Assembly: GCA_009783775.1 (NCBI GenBank)
Contig: WRCT01000086.1
Location: forward strand, 1 to 7,460
Direction of reading: 5' to 3'
Length of the DNA: 7,460 nucleotides
Source of the DNA: Clostridiales bacterium
GTDB taxonomy: Bacteria; Bacillota; Clostridia; Christensenellales; CAG-138
Below, piece by piece: positions 5,593 to 7,460 of this stretch. The translations under genes were made by a program, and so were the position numbers. Numbering within the stretch: the first letter of the stretch is position 1; each line of letters starts with the position of its first letter. Under the pieces are notes generated by a model. That model made no database searches. It was not told the DNA's origin and worked only from the letters and a program-made list of their open reading frames with translations.

Positions 5593-7311
5593 TTACTTTT
5601 TAGTGGCTGCGGATATTTTTTTGAATTGGCTCTTGCTGAGGATCTGGTAGTCGGTTCTAAAGCCGAAAGCTGCGTGCAGGGCGTCGGTGAAATCTGAGCG
5701 CGTGTAATTGGGGACAAACCCGTCGCCGGGGATTTCGAGGAAGTTCATATCGCGCAGACCTTGGATGATTTGGCGGCAGGTAAACCTGCCGCTGAGTTTT
5801 TTCTCCAGGAATCGATAGATGGAAAGCGCTATAAAACAAGTGACGAAATGCGCGCGGATGCGGTCGTCGCGGCTTAGATATACGGGTCTGGCCTTGAATT
5901 CGCTTTTCAAGATGCGGAAGCATTCCTCGATCTCCCAGCGCCTATGAACTGCCGTCATAATGGCGGGAGCCTCGTCCTCCAAATTCGTACAGGTTCCATA
6001 GAAGCCATCGAAAGCCTCCTCGGCGGCAATGATGTCTGTGTCAATGCTGAAAAGCGTCTTTTCTGCCACTTCGCCATCCGCGGTAATCGTTGTCTTTGCA
6101 ATGAACCGCTTGCAATCATTAGGGCCGCACTTTTTCAGCTTTCCGGGTCTGGTGCCAATCAGCTTTGCGGCTCGCTCTATCTGCCCGTTGCGCACTTCCC
6201 GCTGATATTCCCTGTGTTTTATGGAGTAGGTTACGATGAGCTTCTGTTCCAGCCCGTTTTCGTTTATCCAGCGCTCTTTGTAATATGTATTCTCTCTGTC
6301 TTTTTGTTCGTCCAGCGTTGAGATATCATATCGCTCAGGCCCATTGCCGCCCATAAGCCGCCACCCCGCGGGATGCAGTGCCCACTCTTTCAAGTATGCT
6401 TTCAGTGTTTTAATGGATTGGGTCGTAATAAACGCCCGGTCACACCGGTCGTTGAACCTTCGATTATCGTAGGAGGCCAGCCCCGCGTCGGTGCATACGA
6501 CAAACTTAGAAACCCCAAAATCATCCAGTATTTTCTGCTCCAGCGGCGTTAGTGTCACTTGCTCGTTGGTGTTGCCCGCATGGATATCAAAAGCCAGCGG
6601 AATGCCGTCGCCGTCCATGAACAGACCCATCTGCACAAGAGGGTTGGGCCGGTGCTCCTTGCTATATCCGTATTGCTTGAGACCTTCTTCTTGCTCAATT
6701 TCAAAAAAGTAGTTTGTACAGTCGTAATAGAGCACCCCGCAGTTCCTTTTCCCCAGCGCCAGGCTGTTCTTATAAAGCTCTGACTGAATAAAGTCCGTTT
6801 CCTTGGCGATGACTTCCAGCGCCCGATATATGTGTTGCAGTTCAAAATTTGACTGCTCAATAAAACGCGCGGAGAGTTGGCAGGTCGCTGACTTGGAGGC
6901 GGGGAAAAGAATTCTGCCATACACCAGCCGGGAGAGAACAGCATCCAAAGAAAAAGAAAACTTGTACTTATCCGCAATCGTACGACAGATATCATGCAAT
7001 TTCAGCTGGTGGTATATCTGTTGCAGGAAGAGATAACCGGCATTGAAGGAATGCTGCTCATCTTTAGCAATCAACTTAGCGGGAGAATATTGCACCATGA
7101 TCTTTCGGTTCTCTTCCTTGTCCTTGCGGTTCAATTCCTCAATGTAGGCCTTAGCCCAAGCAATGGGGTCTTGCCCATTCAGTTTCCGCAGCAGTTCGTC
7201 GTATGTACCGAGCTTCTCAACGATTTTTGATGTGTTCTTCCCGTTCGCCCGAAAGGATTTGATCACATATAAGGATCGGGCATTCTTGGACTGTGTAATC
7301 TTCAACCGCAT
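5593..7311 (-). CDS. IS1634-like DDE transposase
   Basis: Catalyses excision and insertion of the surrounding IS. The 572-residue product is uninterrupted. Counting from Met 7311, D197 is in the LYYDCTNYFF strand and D275 in VVCTDAGLASYD; the C-terminal signature has R458, E462 and K469 in RRWEIEECFRILK, matching R(3)E(6)K of the IS4 superfamily YREK motif, although the usual Tyr is Val. FDGFYGTCTNL at about 434-444 and ARPVYLSRDDRIRAHF after the Glu are typical of this group. An in-frame TTG at 7377 would add 22 residues, but it is itself part of the -35 box and lies upstream of the expected transcript start. ATG 7311 has GGGGAG nine bases upstream and gives the family-like N-terminus MRLKITQSKN. 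With all catalytic residues and both ends present, the element is potentially active. Confidence 0.9.
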   Translation of the reverse strand: MRLKITQSKNARSLYVIKSFRANGKNTSKIVEKLGTYDELLRKLNGQDPIAWAKAYIEELNRKDKEENRKIMVQYSPAKLIAKDEQHSFNAGYLFLQQIYHQLKLHDICRTIADKYKFSFSLDAVLSRLVYGRILFPASKSATCQLSARFIEQSNFELQHIYRALEVIAKETDFIQSELYKNSLALGKRNCGVLYYDCTNYFFEIEQEEGLKQYGYSKEHRPNPLVQMGLFMDGDGIPLAFDIHAGNTNEQVTLTPLEQKILDDFGVSKFVVCTDAGLASYDNRRFNDRCDRAFITTQSIKTLKAYLKEWALHPAGWRLMGGNGPERYDISTLDEQKDRENTYYKERWINENGLEQKLIVTYSIKHREYQREVRNGQIERAAKLIGTRPGKLKKCGPNDCKRFIAKTTITADGEVAEKTLFSIDTDIIAAEEAFDGFYGTCTNLEDEAPAIMTAVHRRWEIEECFRILKSEFKARPVYLSRDDRIRAHFVTCFIALSIYRFLEKKLSGRFTCRQIIQGLRDMNFLEIPGDGFVPNYTRSDFTDALHAAFGFRTDYQILSKSQFKKISAATKK

Positions 7312-7320
7312 ACGAATTAT

Positions 7321-7326
7321 CTCCCC
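7321..7326 (-). promoter_or_regulatory. Ribosome binding site of the transposase
   Basis: GGGGAG on the minus strand, nine bases before ATG 7311. It decides the start in favour of the 572-residue product over the 594-residue reading from TTG 7377. Confidence 0.7.
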
Positions 7327-7347
7327 AATCAAAAAACAGATACATAG

Positions 7348-7377
7348 ATTATAACGCATTACGATAAAGTACGTCAA
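7348..7377 (-). promoter_or_regulatory. Transposase promoter
   Basis: On the minus strand, TTGACG (7377-7372), an 18-base spacer and a perfect TATAAT (7353-7348). Transcription should start near 7341, giving a leader of about 30 bases before ATG 7311. The -35 box overlaps the right subterminal repeat. Confidence 0.7.
7366..7376 (-). repeat. Right subterminal inverted repeat of the IS
   Basis: On the minus strand this reads TGACGTACTTT, identical to 5580-5590 on the plus strand, at offset 81-91 from the right end. Five of its bases are part of the transposase -35 box. Confidence 0.65.
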
Positions 7378-7397
7378 TATGCATTTTCGAATTTGAC

Positions 7398-7422
7398 AAA
7401 AAAATTAAGCCGTAACGGGCTT
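7398..7422 (-). terminator. Terminator-like hairpin inside the right end of the IS
   Basis: AAGCC (7407-7411) pairs with GGCTT (7418-7422) around a 6-base loop. On the minus strand it is followed by AATTTTTTT, on the plus strand by TTC. It lies between the IS end and the transposase promoter, where it would stop transcripts entering from outside. Many insertion sequences use such insulation to limit transposase expression. The stem is short, so this is moderate evidence. Confidence 0.5.
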
Positions 7423-7443
7423 TTCAGGGTTTATTTCCTTATT

Positions 7444-7456
7444 CAACTGTCAAAGA
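7444..7456 (-). repeat. Right terminal inverted repeat of the IS
   Basis: On the minus strand this reads TCTTTGACAGTTG, an exact match to the left end. Only CCCG follows before the window ends. Confidence 0.85.
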
Positions 7457-7460
7457 CCCG

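Larger units (their letters stand above)
5500..7456 (-). mobile_element. IS1634-like insertion sequence (IS4 superfamily), apparently complete
   Basis: The 1957-bp element is bounded by perfect 13-bp terminal inverted repeats beginning TCTTTGACAG and holds one transposase on the minus strand. Size, repeat length and transposase type fit the IS1634 family, known for long and variable target duplications. Only four bases (CCCG) remain after the right end, so the duplication cannot be read; the left flank ends in CCCA. An 11-bp motif lies 81-91 bases from both ends in inverted orientation. Family assignment rests on recognising the transposase, not on a search. Confidence 0.83.

Noticed and set aside
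5503..5697. Short plus-strand open frame across the left IS end.
   Set aside because: It runs through the terminal repeat and antisense to the transposase; no ribosome site or recognisable product.
7393..7398. TTGACA on the plus strand near the right end, a possible outward -35 box that could form a hybrid promoter with flanking DNA.
   Set aside because: It lies 58 bases from the element end, too far to pair with a -10 box outside it, and no -10-like sequence follows at 16-18 bases.
1..7460. CRISPR array, tRNA, rRNA, riboswitch or defence-type gene cluster.
   Set aside because: No regularly spaced repeats, no cloverleaf or aptamer-like conserved core, and no gene outside those listed that would support such a system.

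Overview
The window looks like chromosomal DNA of an anaerobic Gram-positive bacterium, most likely a GC-rich clostridium of the Oscillospirales type. This is an inference from three things: a heterodisulfide-reductase-like flavoprotein fused to an MvhD domain together with a bacterial pyruvate kinase, GGGGAG/AGGAG ribosome binding sites, and small GC-rich palindromes between genes. No rRNA or other decisive marker is present, so the taxonomy is tentative.

Layout. (1) Bases 2-2347 (+) hold nearly all of an HdrA-MvhD fusion; its first ~40 residues lie beyond the left edge. (2) Bases 2359-2418 hold a terminator-like hairpin and a second, related palindrome. (3) Bases 2444-3199 (+) encode an AT-rich, unrecognised protein with three membrane segments, whose stop codon overlaps the start of the next gene. 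(4) Bases 3192-4616 (+) encode a complete pyruvate kinase. (5) Bases 4618-4689 hold a compound hairpin between two convergent genes. (6) Bases 4700-5404 (-) encode a ThiF/MoeB/HesA-type adenylyltransferase with a near-consensus promoter so close to the ATG that the mRNA is probably leaderless. (7) Bases 5500-7456 are an apparently intact insertion sequence, IS1634-like (IS4 superfamily), with 13-bp terminal inverted repeats and one 572-residue transposase on the minus strand.

How the parts relate. HdrA-MvhD and pyruvate kinase both belong to fermentative energy metabolism (electron bifurcation/confurcation and ATP formation), but the terminator between them and the foreign-looking membrane gene argue against a single conserved operon. 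The ThiF-like gene is a separate unit pointing the other way. The IS lies 58 bp beyond the ThiF-like promoter and leaves it intact.

I find no convincing new multi-gene system. The most interesting details are the mirrored ends of the IS (an 11-bp motif at exactly the same distance from both ends, overlapping the transposase -35 box), the leaderless ThiF-like gene whose product lacks the usual reactive cysteine, and the related palindromes flanking the inserted membrane gene.
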